This document shows positions 8,794-17,882 of a stretch of 36,568 bases of DNA, piece by piece (within the stretch, counting starts at the first letter, position 1; every line of letters begins with the position of its first letter). This stretch comes from Alphaproteobacteria bacterium. Its GTDB lineage: Bacteria > Pseudomonadota > Alphaproteobacteria > Rickettsiales > JABCZZ01. The stretch covers positions 1-36,568 of the forward strand of contig JABDAT010000014.1 of NCBI GenBank assembly GCA_013288985.1. Direction: 5' to 3'. The notes below the pieces were generated by a model, which was not told the DNA's origin, ran no database searches, and saw only the letters and a list, made by a program, of their open reading frames with translations. The position numbers and the translations under genes were made by a program.

Positions 8794-11700
8794 ATGGCAG
8801 ACCAAAAACATTTCATCATCTCCGATAAATGTTCTTTGCCCCAACGCAAAGTCTTTGAAGCAATCAATCGCGGTCTTGATGAATTTGGCATTTCACCGGA
8901 GGAATTTGATAATGCCTTCCGCATCCAGCTCATGAAGCAATGCCTTATGGTTCCTGTCACATCACGAGTATCTTTTATAGATAAACTTGATGCCAAATCA
9001 CAAAGAGAGTTTTTTAACTATAAACCTGAAATAAAGCATACTAATGAAGACAACCGCAGACGCTATATGCATGTGATGGGCGGAACTAGGGATCATTTTA
9101 TAGAAACCACATTACCTGAGACTTATTATACTCCCCAAGAAGCGTACAGAATCCTCGAAAATATTGAGGGGCCGTCGGTGACTGCTTGCAGAACGAAAAT
9201 GATCGAGGGTTTTAATAAGATAGCGGGACCCTTTCAAGATATTAATCCGGAAACTTTCTCTCCATCTGCCCGGCAATTATATGATAATTTTTTCCAAGAA
9301 GCCGATCCCAAATTTAAGCCCCATTATACAGAACATGGATACCGTAATATTGTACAGCAATATGCAGATGGCAAAATGCTTGATGATAGGAAAGGTGATT
9401 ATTGGGAATGGGATGTCTTCGGCTCTCAAAATAAACGCGCTCATTTTGAAACAGCTCCATTTAACTATTACATTACCAACGCCGTTATAAATGCATTGAG
9501 AACAGCAATCGTAGCTAAAGAAATTAATATATCTGTTTATGAAAGAAAGGCTGAGCAGATCAACAAAGACATTCTCATAGCGATGCACACTGTAACGGGC
9601 CATATGTCAACGGAGGATTTTGGAGCCTATCTGGCCGAGCAAGAAGCTGCCAAACGGGCTGTTGAGCAGGCCGCCATTGCAGCTGCGTTAAAAGCGCAAC
9701 AGGAATTGGAGGCAGCTGCGCAAAGAGCTATTGCCGCCACTCAATTGCAAGAAGAAGGGCTACTTAAACATTCTCCTTACGGCGTTATGCCCGGCTTGCG
9801 CGGCATTGCCGATCGTGCCACACGAACCACCTCGCCGCCAGAAATAACCTTAAGGGAAACATGGCAACAGATTGAGCCTTTATGCGCCGAATTAAACCGG
9901 AATTTTACCCCTCATCTGCGTTTAGGAAATGCATTATTCAAAGACAAAGATAGCGAAATAGTACGTATCCTGGATTACATTGGTACGGGCAAAAACAAAG
10001 GGACGCAGTATAAAATTTTACCTAACGATATAGATTTGGCAAAACGCGCAGAAGCGTGCAATGCCATGCTGGACATACTCGCCACCCCCATAGAACAACT
10101 AGCCCCCGAACTCAAAACCGCAGGCATCAGAGAACAATTGATTGAAAATAATCGGCTATGCCACGAAGCAGTTATGCATGGATTACCTAAAGCTCCCATC
10201 CTTGTAATCGCTGCATTGGGTAATAAAGGAATAATTGATGATGCGCGGGCCTGGCAGGATATGCTCTTTCCGGCAGATGTGAAAAATGCTCCTTCTGAGA
10301 CTGAAGCGCACGAATACAGAAAAGAACTGGAAGTGCTGGCCGCACAATCATTGGAAAACGCATTTCATGAAACGGGAAGAGCAATTCCTCCCTCCCTGGC
10401 ATCCGTAATAGAGGATATGAAAGCTCCACTTCCCGAACCACTGTTACCGGTAAAGCCTACTGTAACAGAGAGAGTGAAGAAACCTGTTATCATTGGCGAT
10501 GCCCGCGCTTGGGATGAGATACGCGCATCAGCCGATAAATTCGTCGATGAAAATTTAGCGCAGCAACCTCCTTATGACATGTTCAAATGTTCCCTGGGAA
10601 TGCAGCCCGGTCATACATTAACGTTGAGTCTTTCCCGTTGGGTGGGGAATAATGGGCAGCGTCACAGTGAAGAGCATAGTTGTACCTTGCAATTGAAAGA
10701 ACCTAGTCTGGAAAATGCCCTTGCAATGAAGAAGCAATTGCAGAGCCATATTTTTAATACAAAACCCATCGTTGAATATCGCCGTCTGCATTCAGGCAAT
10801 TATATCTCTAATGACGATAATTTCTTACCCAAACTTTCTCCAACTCCTGATCCTATACGGCCTGAACCGGATGGAACTGCAGGGCGAATTATCAAGCGTG
10901 ATGGAGTATATTGCACAAAATTTATTTTTCCTGCTGCTGAAAATACGGCAGAAAAAATTGAAACAATCATACCTTTGGGCGTTTCCCAAAGCGGTGATTT
11001 CAATGATGCCGATAAACGCCGCTTACAGGTGCTTGATTATCTTGCGGAAGCCAGAGCTGATAATGATCATGTCACCTCGCAGGATCTACGCATGCGATTG
11101 CAAGACACCGTCATTGCCGGACAAGGTCAATGGCAACGGGCAGACACTATTGACTTGAAAGAACATGAAGAAATAGCGCGCGTTATCACTGTAAGATTTC
11201 CTTATTCAGAAAGCAAAGAAAGCACCACGCTAAACGTAAAAAATCCGGAATTGCAAGGCACGCCAACGCCTTTTTGGACTATTCCTGTTTCAATTCGTAT
11301 GGACGGAAAAGAAATAGCGCAAACAAGAGTCAATACCCATATTGTCGATACGGATATGGCCATGAATCGTATTGCGGAAATTACCAATCACCTGAAATCC
11401 GGGTTAGAAAAATATGCGGCAGACCACCCTGATTCCACATGGGAAATGGGTTTGAATCAAAGGCTGGCGCAATTGAAGGAAGTGGAGCTTAACGCAACCG
11501 ATAATATCGACTGGACACGGCTGGATCGGATTAAAGATGAGCTCGGATATGTCCGCCAGCTTTCGGTGCATCTCTCTGAATCTCAGAATATTGCCAATGG
11601 TCAGGCAGAATTTTCATTAAGCATACGGCGCGCGGATGGCTCGCCGTTTTTTGAAGAGCGCGACGGAGTACGCCATGCAGAGCCTGTGGAACGGAAGTTT

Positions 11701-12093
11701 TTTACTGGCGCGTCGTCTATAGATGCCGAAACGTTTCGCAGCCAGGTGCATGCCCGGTTCGTTACAGCGATGGAAGAAGCCTATCGCCCCGATCGCGATC
11801 CGGCATTTGAAACTATTGCAAGTGATACTCCCCTTCGAAAAGCCCTGGAACAATATAATGCGCGTTCCATTACCAATATGTTTGATGGCGCAGTGCGTGA
11901 CGTATCCGCTCAAGTTAATGCCGCCGGGCAGACCATTACAAAATTGTCTAAAGCTTCAGAAAACATAATTAAGTCTGCAGGAAATGTAGGCCTCGCCAAT
12001 GAGGAAGCGCATCATCATCTGCCTTTCTCGCAAAGATATGCTGCTTCTTTGGAACACCACAGAAATGGCGGCAGCAAATCATTCTCTATTTAA
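8794..12093 (+). CDS. Unknown large protein, about 1,099 aa
   Basis: I do not recognise this protein. The ATG at 8794 is preceded by an in-frame GTG at 8788, and a weak AGGG lies upstream. It has no signal peptide and no clear transmembrane segment. Residues 1-280 are mixed alpha/beta, rich in Tyr, Phe and charged residues. About 280-325 is an Ala/Glu/Gln-rich helix (AKRAVEQAAIAAALKAQQEL), a likely coiled coil. The C-terminal half appears to hold several degenerate beta-rich units of about 100-150 residues, each with a strand pair such as TLTLSLSRWVG, WTIPVSIRMDG or AEFSLSIRRADG followed by a helix. It ends in a His-rich segment (EEAHHHLPF). Size, soluble character and regulation shared with the membrane proteins would suit an exported or effector protein, but no secretion signal is visible. 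Confidence 0.82.
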   Translation: MADQKHFIISDKCSLPQRKVFEAINRGLDEFGISPEEFDNAFRIQLMKQCLMVPVTSRVSFIDKLDAKSQREFFNYKPEIKHTNEDNRRRYMHVMGGTRDHFIETTLPETYYTPQEAYRILENIEGPSVTACRTKMIEGFNKIAGPFQDINPETFSPSARQLYDNFFQEADPKFKPHYTEHGYRNIVQQYADGKMLDDRKGDYWEWDVFGSQNKRAHFETAPFNYYITNAVINALRTAIVAKEINISVYERKAEQINKDILIAMHTVTGHMSTEDFGAYLAEQEAAKRAVEQAAIAAALKAQQELEAAAQRAIAATQLQEEGLLKHSPYGVMPGLRGIADRATRTTSPPEITLRETWQQIEPLCAELNRNFTPHLRLGNALFKDKDSEIVRILDYIGTGKNKGTQYKILPNDIDLAKRAEACNAMLDILATPIEQLAPELKTAGIREQLIENNRLCHEAVMHGLPKAPILVIAALGNKGIIDDARAWQDMLFPADVKNAPSETEAHEYRKELEVLAAQSLENAFHETGRAIPPSLASVIEDMKAPLPEPLLPVKPTVTERVKKPVIIGDARAWDEIRASADKFVDENLAQQPPYDMFKCSLGMQPGHTLTLSLSRWVGNNGQRHSEEHSCTLQLKEPSLENALAMKKQLQSHIFNTKPIVEYRRLHSGNYISNDDNFLPKLSPTPDPIRPEPDGTAGRIIKRDGVYCTKFIFPAAENTAEKIETIIPLGVSQSGDFNDADKRRLQVLDYLAEARADNDHVTSQDLRMRLQDTVIAGQGQWQRADTIDLKEHEEIARVITVRFPYSESKESTTLNVKNPELQGTPTPFWTIPVSIRMDGKEIAQTRVNTHIVDTDMAMNRIAEITNHLKSGLEKYAADHPDSTWEMGLNQRLAQLKEVELNATDNIDWTRLDRIKDELGYVRQLSVHLSESQNIANGQAEFSLSIRRADGSPFFEERDGVRHAEPVERKFFTGASSIDAETFRSQVHARFVTAMEEAYRPDRDPAFETIASDTPLRKALEQYNARSITNMFDGAVRDVSAQVNAAGQTITKLSKASENIIKSAGNVGLANEEAHHHLPFSQRYAASLEHHRNGGSKSFSI

Positions 12094-12114
12094 TGTCTCT
12101 AATATCTTGAGTTT

Positions 12115-12502
12115 ACCAGATGGCCTGTAAGCCGGGTTTTGTCTTTCACCCTTTGCAGGGCGGAGATGGTTATTCATCTGGGATGATTGTCACCAATCAC
12201 CTCGTGCGACCTACCCGGACTGCTCAGCGCGGAAAACCCCTGCCGGGATGTTGCCATCCCGACGCGCAGCCCCTATTTGGTCTTGCTCCCGGTGGGGTTT
12301 ACCCTGCCACTTCCGTTGCTGGAAGCGCGGTGCGCTCTTACCGCACCATTTCACCCTTACCCGTCACGAATGACAGGCGGTATCATTTCTGTGGCACTTT
12401 CCCTGGAGTCGCCTCCGGCGGGCGTTACCCGCCACCGTTTTCCGTGGAGCCCGGACTTTCCTCCAAATACTTGCGTATTCAGCAACCATCCGGCCATCTG
12501 GT
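12115..12502 (-). ncRNA. rnpB: RNase P RNA, type A
   Basis: This is the catalytic RNA of ribonuclease P, which trims the 5' ends of pre-tRNAs. On the minus strand the 5' region carries GAGGAAAGTCCGGGCTCC (around 12446-12463). The middle has GGTGCGGTAAGAGCGCACCG and the P4-side block ACAGAAATGATACCGCC. The 3' end reads GACAAAACCCGGCTTACAGG (around 12124-12143). The outer helix P1 is formed by ACCAGATGGCC at the 5' end and GGCCATCTGGT-type sequence at the 3' end, which set the boundaries to within a few bases. The length of about 388 nt is usual. A -10-like TATTCT (minus strand, 12514-12509) sits six bases before the predicted 5' end. An open frame on the opposite strand through this gene is a shadow. 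Confidence 0.97.
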
Positions 12503-12508
12503 AGGAAT

Positions 12509-12514
12509 AGAATA
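12509..12514 (-). promoter_or_regulatory. -10 box of rnpB
   Basis: TATTCT on the minus strand lies 6 bp before the P1 start of RNase P RNA, the right distance for a -10 element. The -35 region (TGGCTT, about 17 bp upstream) is poor and falls in the last codons of the amidase gene. Confidence 0.5.
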
Positions 12515-12520
12515 CAGAAA

Positions 12521-13243
12521 TCAGGCGCCAGAAGCCAGAAGTATAAGCGATTCAAGGCGCGACGCGCACTCCACGTCCCATTCTCCGCTGATGTTATTTG
12601 GCCGGAAATGCCGCTGGAAGGCCATTACCACCTTTTTTGTGTATTCGTCCCATACGCCATTGACCGGCACTTCATAGCCATAATAGGCAAGCTTTTCCTG
12701 TATTTCCTGCAGCTCCTGATCCCTGTCCCCTGTCCCCTGATCCCCAACCTCAGGCCAAAGCCCGACTCCTTGTGACGCAAGCCATTGCCAGTTAAATAAC
12801 TCACCTGGGTCTTCCTTGCGCACAGGCGCTATATCGGAGTGGGCCACCACATTACGCATGGGGATTGAATTACGGGAAAGAATATCAGCGCTTAGCTCTG
12901 CCACCGCCTCCATCTGAATGTCAGGAAACGGGCGGTATCCCCACTCATGGCCTGGATTTACGATTTCAATGCCAATCGAGATTTTATTCACCCCCTGATT
13001 GCCGCGCCAGGCGCTCACGCCTGCATGCCAGGCACAATCAGATTCACTCACCAGCGAATAAACTGCACCGTCTTCCTCCACCACATAATGCGCGCTCACC
13101 TGTGCCGCCGCATCGCAAAGACGATCAAGAGCAGCCTTACCCGACTGCATGCCGGTATAATGCATCACCAGCATGGAGATAGGCGCACCGCCGCGGCTGC
13201 CGAAATTGGGCGATTGGAAATCTTGCCGGGCAGGCAACCTCAT
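12521..13243 (-). CDS. N-acetylmuramoyl-L-alanine amidase, AmpD/AmiD type with C-terminal peptidoglycan-binding domain
   Basis: This zinc amidase cleaves the MurNAc-L-Ala bond of peptidoglycan or of anhydro-muropeptides. The amidase_2 domain covers about residues 20-160: LVMHYTGM supplies the first zinc His, SAHYVVEEDGAVYSLV is the core strand, IGIEIVNPGH holds the catalytic-site Glu, and VVAHSDIAPVRKEDPG holds the second His and the Asp. A PG_binding_1-like domain follows at about 175-235 (QEIQEKLAYYGYEVPVNGVWD, VMAFQRHFRP). That layout matches AmiD. No signal peptide or lipobox is visible in this 240-residue form, which would place it in the cytoplasm unless the true start lies elsewhere. 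It follows the 13258 gene by 14 bp. Confidence 0.92.
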   Translation of the reverse strand: MRLPARQDFQSPNFGSRGGAPISMLVMHYTGMQSGKAALDRLCDAAAQVSAHYVVEEDGAVYSLVSESDCAWHAGVSAWRGNQGVNKISIGIEIVNPGHEWGYRPFPDIQMEAVAELSADILSRNSIPMRNVVAHSDIAPVRKEDPGELFNWQWLASQGVGLWPEVGDQGTGDRDQELQEIQEKLAYYGYEVPVNGVWDEYTKKVVMAFQRHFRPNNISGEWDVECASRLESLILLASGA

Positions 13244-13257
13244 CCATCAGCACTCAA

Positions 13258-13668
13258 TTATATAGGCAGATGAAGAATGCCAAGCACGATTGCCGCCAAG
13301 CCCATTATCTGCTGATAGGCAGCGAGCTGGAGACGGAATCCTTCCAGTTTTGTAAGAAATTTTGTGTTAGGATCTTTCAGCTGGCTGCGTATTAAATCCA
13401 TGCTGAATATAATTCCCAAACCAACCAGCACAATAGTAGTAACAATTGCCAGAATAATCTGGAAAGGAGTTGTGATCGTATAACGCAGCACAAGAATCCA
13501 TGCCGCCAGTGACACCAATCCAATAAGCAGTCCTGCAAGGCCGATAGGCTCTTTATAGTGATTCAATTTATCTAAGAAATTGCGGCTTGCCGGCAGTTTT
13601 CCAATAATTAAATCTTTGGCACCGAGCAAACCCAATGCAATCAGCAGCAAGCTAAATATGAATCCCAT
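13258..13668 (-). CDS. Small membrane protein, unknown, four predicted spans
   Basis: I do not recognise this 136-residue protein. I chose the ATG at 13668 because GGGAGAG lies 6 bp upstream and because the product then starts directly with a hydrophobic span (MGFIFSLLLIALGLLGAKDLI). Further spans are PIGLAGLLIGLVSLAAWILVL, PFQIILAIVTTIVLVGLGIIF and a C-terminal QQIMGLAAIVLGILHLPI. A short basic/polar loop (KDPNTKFLTKLEGFRLQ) separates the last two. It lies between the J-domain gene and the amidase on the same strand and is probably co-transcribed, which may hint at an envelope role. Confidence 0.8.
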   Translation of the reverse strand: MGFIFSLLLIALGLLGAKDLIIGKLPASRNFLDKLNHYKEPIGLAGLLIGLVSLAAWILVLRYTITTPFQIILAIVTTIVLVGLGIIFSMDLIRSQLKDPNTKFLTKLEGFRLQLAAYQQIMGLAAIVLGILHLPI

Positions 13669-13748
13669 GGAACTCTCCCTGTTGTTATCTATTATCAACT
13701 ATTTATATAGTATCAGCCTGTATTACAAAAAGAAATGTTTTTTAGAGG

Positions 13749-14498
13749 TCACTTCATCTTACGCTTGCGCGCGATTGTATTATAGGCTTCGTTAATAGCA
13801 GCAAGCGCACCGTCCGCTGCCACCACTTCGGAAATAGCATATCCCCCGGCAATCAACCGGTCAGGATGGTATTTACGAATGCGCTCGCGGTACACGCGTT
13901 TGATCTCATTGTTAGACATTTTGCGCGATGCGCCCAGCACCTTATAAGGATCATCCGCCGATAAAGGAAATTGCGGTGGCAACGAAGCGCGGATAGCATC
14001 TTTGCTTACTCCCAATCGTTCGGCAATGTTTTCAAGCAGCTGTCTTTTTGCCTGCCCTACACGTCCGCCCGCATTGCTAAATCTGCCTAAGCGTTCCACG
14101 AGGTCTTGCAAAAGTTCGGGGCGATCGGGAAACAGGCGCGCGATGCGCCGTGCATAATGCCCTGCATCGGTTTGCTCCTTTGCCGCCATCATAAAAAGTT
14201 TATATATCTTTTCATGTTGCATTGCCGACATGGAAAACACATCGCAAAATGCCAGGAACTCTTCGCGGGTCACCCGGCCACCCACGCGGGAAAGTTTGGC
14301 GGCAAGCGCAATAACCGCAAATGTAAAATTGAGCTGGCGGAAATTATTGTCTTCGACATGAAGCTGGAATTCCCGCTCTTTTCCACGCCTGGAAGAAGTT
14401 TGCTTCAATAGCGCCGCGGGCAAAAAACGTGAAAAATCCTGGCGGCAGAATGTAATCACATAAGAAACCAAACGAAATTGTGCGATACTGGCAATCAT
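13749..14498 (-). CDS. DjlA-like protein: TerB domain plus C-terminal J domain
   Basis: This 249-residue protein carries a TerB-like helical domain (about 50-165, with VIALAAKLSRVGGRVTREE and FLAFCDVF) and a C-terminal DnaJ domain (about 185-249). The J domain has DPYKVLGASRKMSNNEIKRVY and the HPD motif needed to stimulate DnaK ATPase (KYHPDRLIAGG). The J domain ends ALAAINEAYNTIARKR. This arrangement is that of DjlA-type co-chaperones. E. coli DjlA has an N-terminal membrane anchor; here the N terminus (AQFRLVSYVITFCRQDF) is only weakly hydrophobic. In alphaproteobacteria such genes often sit next to an AmpD-type amidase, as here. It is divergent from the flagellar operon. Confidence 0.9.
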   Translation of the reverse strand: MIASIAQFRLVSYVITFCRQDFSRFLPAALLKQTSSRRGKEREFQLHVEDNNFRQLNFTFAVIALAAKLSRVGGRVTREEFLAFCDVFSMSAMQHEKIYKLFMMAAKEQTDAGHYARRIARLFPDRPELLQDLVERLGRFSNAGGRVGQAKRQLLENIAERLGVSKDAIRASLPPQFPLSADDPYKVLGASRKMSNNEIKRVYRERIRKYHPDRLIAGGYAISEVVAADGALAAINEAYNTIARKRKMK

Positions 14499-14545
14499 GC
14501 CTTTACCTTAGCAAAACTATACGACAAATTGTAGATGTAAAACGC

Positions 14546-14574
14546 ATGACAGGTTTCAAGCTACGTGCTATACA
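14546..14574 (+). promoter_or_regulatory. Predicted sigma70 promoter of the fliL-fliM operon
   Basis: ATGACA (14546-14551), a 17-bp spacer and TATACA (14569-14574) lie about 50 bp before fliL. The promoter looks like the vegetative type rather than a sigma54 or sigma28 flagellar promoter. Confidence 0.55.
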
Positions 14575-14623
14575 CAATATAAATTTATAAAAGTTGCAAT
14601 GATAACAACAGGTAGAGTGCATC

Positions 14624-15274
14624 ATGGCGAATAAAAAAGATGACGATGATGAAGATAAGGACGCCACTGAAGAGGGCGCTGAAGGTGCGGAGGGCGATGG
14701 TGAAGCGGAAGCAAAACGTAAGAAAAAGCGCAAGCTGATCATTATTGCGGCGATTGCAGCCTTGCTGCTGGGCGGCGTTGGCGGGGGCGTTTATTACGCC
14801 ATGTTTGCCGGAGCCAGTAAAGTCGAGGCGCCTAACGGCAAAAAAGTAAAAAAGAAAAAAGGCGGCGGTGAGGAAGCGGAACGCGGCACTACCGGCTCAA
14901 GCGTCAAGAGCGTAAAGCAGAATCTCAATGAATGGGTGCCGGGCTTGGTGCCGGGACATGAAACCGATGATGTTATATATTATAACCTGCCGGAATTCCT
15001 GGTGAATCTTAATACTGGCAGCAAACAGACCAGCTTCATCAAAATGAAAATAACTCTTGAGGCAGCAACCGACGGAGACGCGGATGCAATTGATAACCGC
15101 ATGCCGCGCATCACCGACAGCTTCAATACCTATCTGCGCGAACTGCGCACCAGCGACATTGCCGGATCAGCGGGGCTATATCGTCTGCGTGAAGAATTAT
15201 TGCTGCGGGTCAATAAGACAATTTACCCAAGCAAGGTCAATGATATATTATTCAGAGAAATCATCATTCAATAA
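14624..15274 (+). CDS. fliL: FliL, flagellar basal body-associated protein
   Basis: FliL is a single-pass inner-membrane protein that surrounds the stators and supports motor torque. The 216-residue product has a highly charged cytoplasmic start (Asp/Glu-rich, then a Lys/Arg stretch), one membrane span at about 38-62 (IIIAAIAALLLGGVGGGVYYAMF), a Lys/Gly linker and a periplasmic FliL domain. That domain has YYNLPEFLVNLNTG at about 120-133, FIKMKITLEA, and the C-terminal RDSFNTYLREL-like segment ITDSFNTYLRELRTSDI, and it ends INDILFREIIIQ-like (VNDILFREIIIQ). The long charged N terminus is larger than in enterics. It is the first gene of the operon; fliM starts two bases after its stop. Confidence 0.95.
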   Translation: MANKKDDDDEDKDATEEGAEGAEGDGEAEAKRKKKRKLIIIAAIAALLLGGVGGGVYYAMFAGASKVEAPNGKKVKKKKGGGEEAERGTTGSSVKSVKQNLNEWVPGLVPGHETDDVIYYNLPEFLVNLNTGSKQTSFIKMKITLEAATDGDADAIDNRMPRITDSFNTYLRELRTSDIAGSAGLYRLREELLLRVNKTIYPSKVNDILFREIIIQ

Positions 15275-15276
15275 TC

Positions 15277-16365
15277 ATGGCTGAAGAAAACACCTCAGAC
15301 GCAGACGCCGCAGCGGCAGCTGAATGGGAAAAACAACTGGCAGCAGAGGAAAGCGCGTCAGCCGCCGCAGGCGGTGACGCCAAGGCCGGGGAAGCGCCTC
15401 CGCGCGTGCTCAATCAGGACGAAATTGATATACTGCTGGGCTTTGATTCCAAGGACGAAAAAAGCAATAACTCCGGCATTCTTGCTATTCTTGATAAAGC
15501 CCTCTCCGGCTTTGAGAAGATGCCGATGCTCGAAGTGGTGTTTGACCGCCTGGTACGCATGCTGGCATCGAGCCTGCGCAATTATACATCGGAAACGATG
15601 GAAGTCAGCCTGGTCTCCATTACCTCCTTGCGTTTTGATGATTACCTCAACTCTATTCCCCTGCCCGCGCTTCTGATTGTTTTTAGAGCCCTGGAATGGG
15701 AGAATTTCGGCATTCTGACGATTGACAGCTCGCTCATTTATTCCACGGTGGATGTATTGCTGGGAGGCCGCCGTTCTGCACGCCCCATACGCATTGAAGG
15801 CCGCCCCTACACCACGATTGAACAGGATATTGTTAAGCGCATAGCAGAAATTGTACTGACGGATTTAAGCACCGCCTTTGATCCCATAAGCCCCGTCACT
15901 TTCCAGTTTGAGCGCTTGGAGACAACCCCGCGCTTTGCCACTATTACACGCCCCAATAATCCGGCATTGCTGGTGCGCCTGCGCGTCGATATGGAAGAAC
16001 GCGGCGGCGGCGTGGAAATCCTGTTCCCGCATGTAACGCTGGAGCCTATACGTGAACTGCTGCTGCAGATGTTCATGGGTGAAAAATTTGGCCAGGACGT
16101 AATGTGGGAAAAGCATTTCAGCAAAGAAGTGCGGCAAACGGAAGTAGACATCGAAGTAGTGCTCGACGAAAAGAAAATCGCTCTGGGCGATGTCTTGCAA
16201 TTTAAAGTGGGTAATACATTACTTTTAGATCGCGCACCGGATGATCAGGTGATGGTCAAATGCGGCGGCATTACGATTAGCACTGGAAAAGCCGGAAAAA
16301 TGGGCGATAATATCGCCGTATCGCTGGATGAACCGGTGCGTAAAAAAATTAAGGAGCAGATATGA
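15277..16365 (+). CDS. fliM: FliM, flagellar motor switch protein
   Basis: FliM forms the middle of the flagellar C-ring, binds CheY-P and sets rotation direction. The 362-residue protein has an Ala/Glu-rich leader of about 40 residues and then LNQDEIDILLGF, the conserved CheY-binding helix. The CheC-like middle domain follows, with VFDRLVRMLASSLRNYTS, EWENFGILTIDSSLIYSTVDVLLGG and RIEGRPYTTIEQDIVKRI. The C-terminal SpoA/FliN-like domain starts near residue 280 (TEVDIEVVLDEKKIALGDVLQFKVGN). All are typical. The ATGA overlap with the next gene suggests translational coupling. Confidence 0.97.
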   Translation: MAEENTSDADAAAAAEWEKQLAAEESASAAAGGDAKAGEAPPRVLNQDEIDILLGFDSKDEKSNNSGILAILDKALSGFEKMPMLEVVFDRLVRMLASSLRNYTSETMEVSLVSITSLRFDDYLNSIPLPALLIVFRALEWENFGILTIDSSLIYSTVDVLLGGRRSARPIRIEGRPYTTIEQDIVKRIAEIVLTDLSTAFDPISPVTFQFERLETTPRFATITRPNNPALLVRLRVDMEERGGGVEILFPHVTLEPIRELLLQMFMGEKFGQDVMWEKHFSKEVRQTEVDIEVVLDEKKIALGDVLQFKVGNTLLLDRAPDDQVMVKCGGITISTGKAGKMGDNIAVSLDEPVRKKIKEQI

Positions 16366-16982
16366 CCAATCTGTTGCTGACATTGCTTTTTGACTTTCTT
16401 CTCGCAGTACTGCTGATTGTTACCATCAATTATTGCTCCAAACTGAGCCGCCGCATCCGCATGCTGCAAGACAGCCGCAGCGAGCTTGCAGGCATGATCA
16501 CACAGTTTGACACGGCAACGGAACGCGCCATGGCATCGTTGGCGGAACTGCAGACGGTCAGCAAACGTATTACTGATGCGCTGCAGATGAAGATCGAGAA
16601 GGCAAATTTTCTTGCCGACGATCTTGCGTTTCTTATCGAAAAAAGCTCCAAGCTGGTAACCCAGCTGGAACACACCAAAACACCGCACAAGGAAACCACC
16701 GTCAACAAGCCCAAGCCTATTTTTGAGCCCAAAGCATTGTTTGAAAAGCCAGGCCAGCAATTTGTCACGCCCAGGACGGGGTTGCCCCCAAGATTGGCAG
16801 AGGAAGACCTTACTCCCTCTCAGGTGGCGTCTTCGCTGGAAGCCGTTCTTCAGCGGCTTACCGCCTCAACATCCTCATCGTCTTCGCCAAAATCCTCCCT
16901 TCCTCAGCCCGCTATGACGCAACCGGCTCTGCGCACGGACGCTGAGCGCGAGTTACAACAAGCACTTAAGTCAGGCCGGTAA
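16362..16982 (+). CDS. DUF6468-like flagellar-cluster membrane protein
   Basis: This 206-residue protein has an N-terminal membrane span (about 3-23, NLLLTLLFDFLLAVLLIVTI), then a helical region with RRIRMLQDSRSELAGMI and FDTATERAMASLAELQTVSKRI, then a Pro/Ser-rich disordered tail. The helical core resembles the alphaproteobacterial DUF6468 domain, usually found next to fliM and a motE-like gene. I make that assignment from memory of the family and rate it moderate. The function is unknown; position inside the fliL-fliM operon (4-bp overlap with fliM) implies a role in motor or stator assembly. Confidence 0.75.
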   Translation: MTNLLLTLLFDFLLAVLLIVTINYCSKLSRRIRMLQDSRSELAGMITQFDTATERAMASLAELQTVSKRITDALQMKIEKANFLADDLAFLIEKSSKLVTQLEHTKTPHKETTVNKPKPIFEPKALFEKPGQQFVTPRTGLPPRLAEEDLTPSQVASSLEAVLQRLTASTSSSSSPKSSLPQPAMTQPALRTDAERELQQALKSGR

Positions 16983-16999
16983 TATAGAATGCTTCATCC

Positions 17000-17848
17000 A
17001 TGCTGAAATCATTCCGGCTTCTTCCCCTGACCATGGTGGTGGCGTTTCTGCTACTTGGCCTTAAAGTAGGCGAAGTAATGCATGATGGGCGCAAGCTTAT
17101 GCTCTCCTTTACAGGTGATGCACAGGCGCAGGCACAAGACACTAAGCCTACAGACGCACTTACCCCGCCGCCCGCAGATGCTAAAAAACCTGAGACTGCA
17201 GCTCCAGCTGCTGCCGATAAACCCGCAGATAAAAAAGATGTAAAGCAGGAAGGCGAGCCCAAGGTAAATCCTCCGTCGACCGATGCACCCAGCGATTCAG
17301 AAGAGATTGAACCGCCCAAACATGAATTTTCACAGGTCGAAGTGGACCTTCTCCAGAGTCTGGCCAAGCGCCGCCAGGAACTCGACGACTGGGCCAAACA
17401 AGTTCAGCTTAAAGAAAACATGCTGATTGCCACCGAGGCGCGCATCAATGAGAAAATCGTAAACTTGCAAAAAATGAAAAAGGATATTGAGACGCTGCTA
17501 GCCCAATATAATGAGCAGGAAGACACTAAAATTCGCAGCCTGGTCAAAATCTACGAAAATATGAAACCCAAAGATGCCGCCCGGATTTTTGAAGAGCTGG
17601 ATATGCCTGTTCTTCTGACCGTAGTAGATCGCATGTCGGAACGCAAAGTTGCTCCCATCCTGGGCCTCATGAACCCCACTAAAGCCAAAGATCTCACTAT
17701 TCAGCTTGCCGAGCAGCGGAAACTGCAGAAACCACGGGCCGGAGGCGCAAATAGTGGCGATGCAGCGGCCACAGCGCCAGCAAACCCAGACTCAGCCTCA
17801 CCAACTACCCCGCCTTCCGCCACTCCCGCACCTGCAAACAATCGATAG
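17000..17848 (+). CDS. MotE-like flagellar protein with MgtE-N-type domain
   Basis: This 282-residue protein has an N-terminal signal/anchor (about 5-25, FRLLPLTMVVAFLLLGLKVG) and a Pro/Ala/Lys-rich linker (about 45-105). A long coiled coil follows (about 110-180, QVEVDLLQSLAKRRQELDD to LLAQYNEQE), then a helical domain IYENMKPKDAARIFEELDMP...VAPILGLMNPTKAKDLT (about 185-235), and a Pro/Ala/Thr tail. This is the layout of MotE, the periplasmic chaperone of MotC in rhizobia, whose C-terminal part resembles the N domain of MgtE and FliG. No motC is visible nearby, so the partner here is unknown. It is the last gene of the flagellar operon. Confidence 0.82.
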   Translation: MLKSFRLLPLTMVVAFLLLGLKVGEVMHDGRKLMLSFTGDAQAQAQDTKPTDALTPPPADAKKPETAAPAAADKPADKKDVKQEGEPKVNPPSTDAPSDSEEIEPPKHEFSQVEVDLLQSLAKRRQELDDWAKQVQLKENMLIATEARINEKIVNLQKMKKDIETLLAQYNEQEDTKIRSLVKIYENMKPKDAARIFEELDMPVLLTVVDRMSERKVAPILGLMNPTKAKDLTIQLAEQRKLQKPRAGGANSGDAAATAPANPDSASPTTPPSATPAPANNR

Positions 17849-17882
17849 TAGTTAATTCATAATTAATTATTTATTAATTTCT

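Noticed and set aside
12120-12677. Open frame of 185 codons on the plus strand
   Set aside because: It is antisense to RNase P RNA and the end of the amidase gene; the sequence is fully explained by rnpB.
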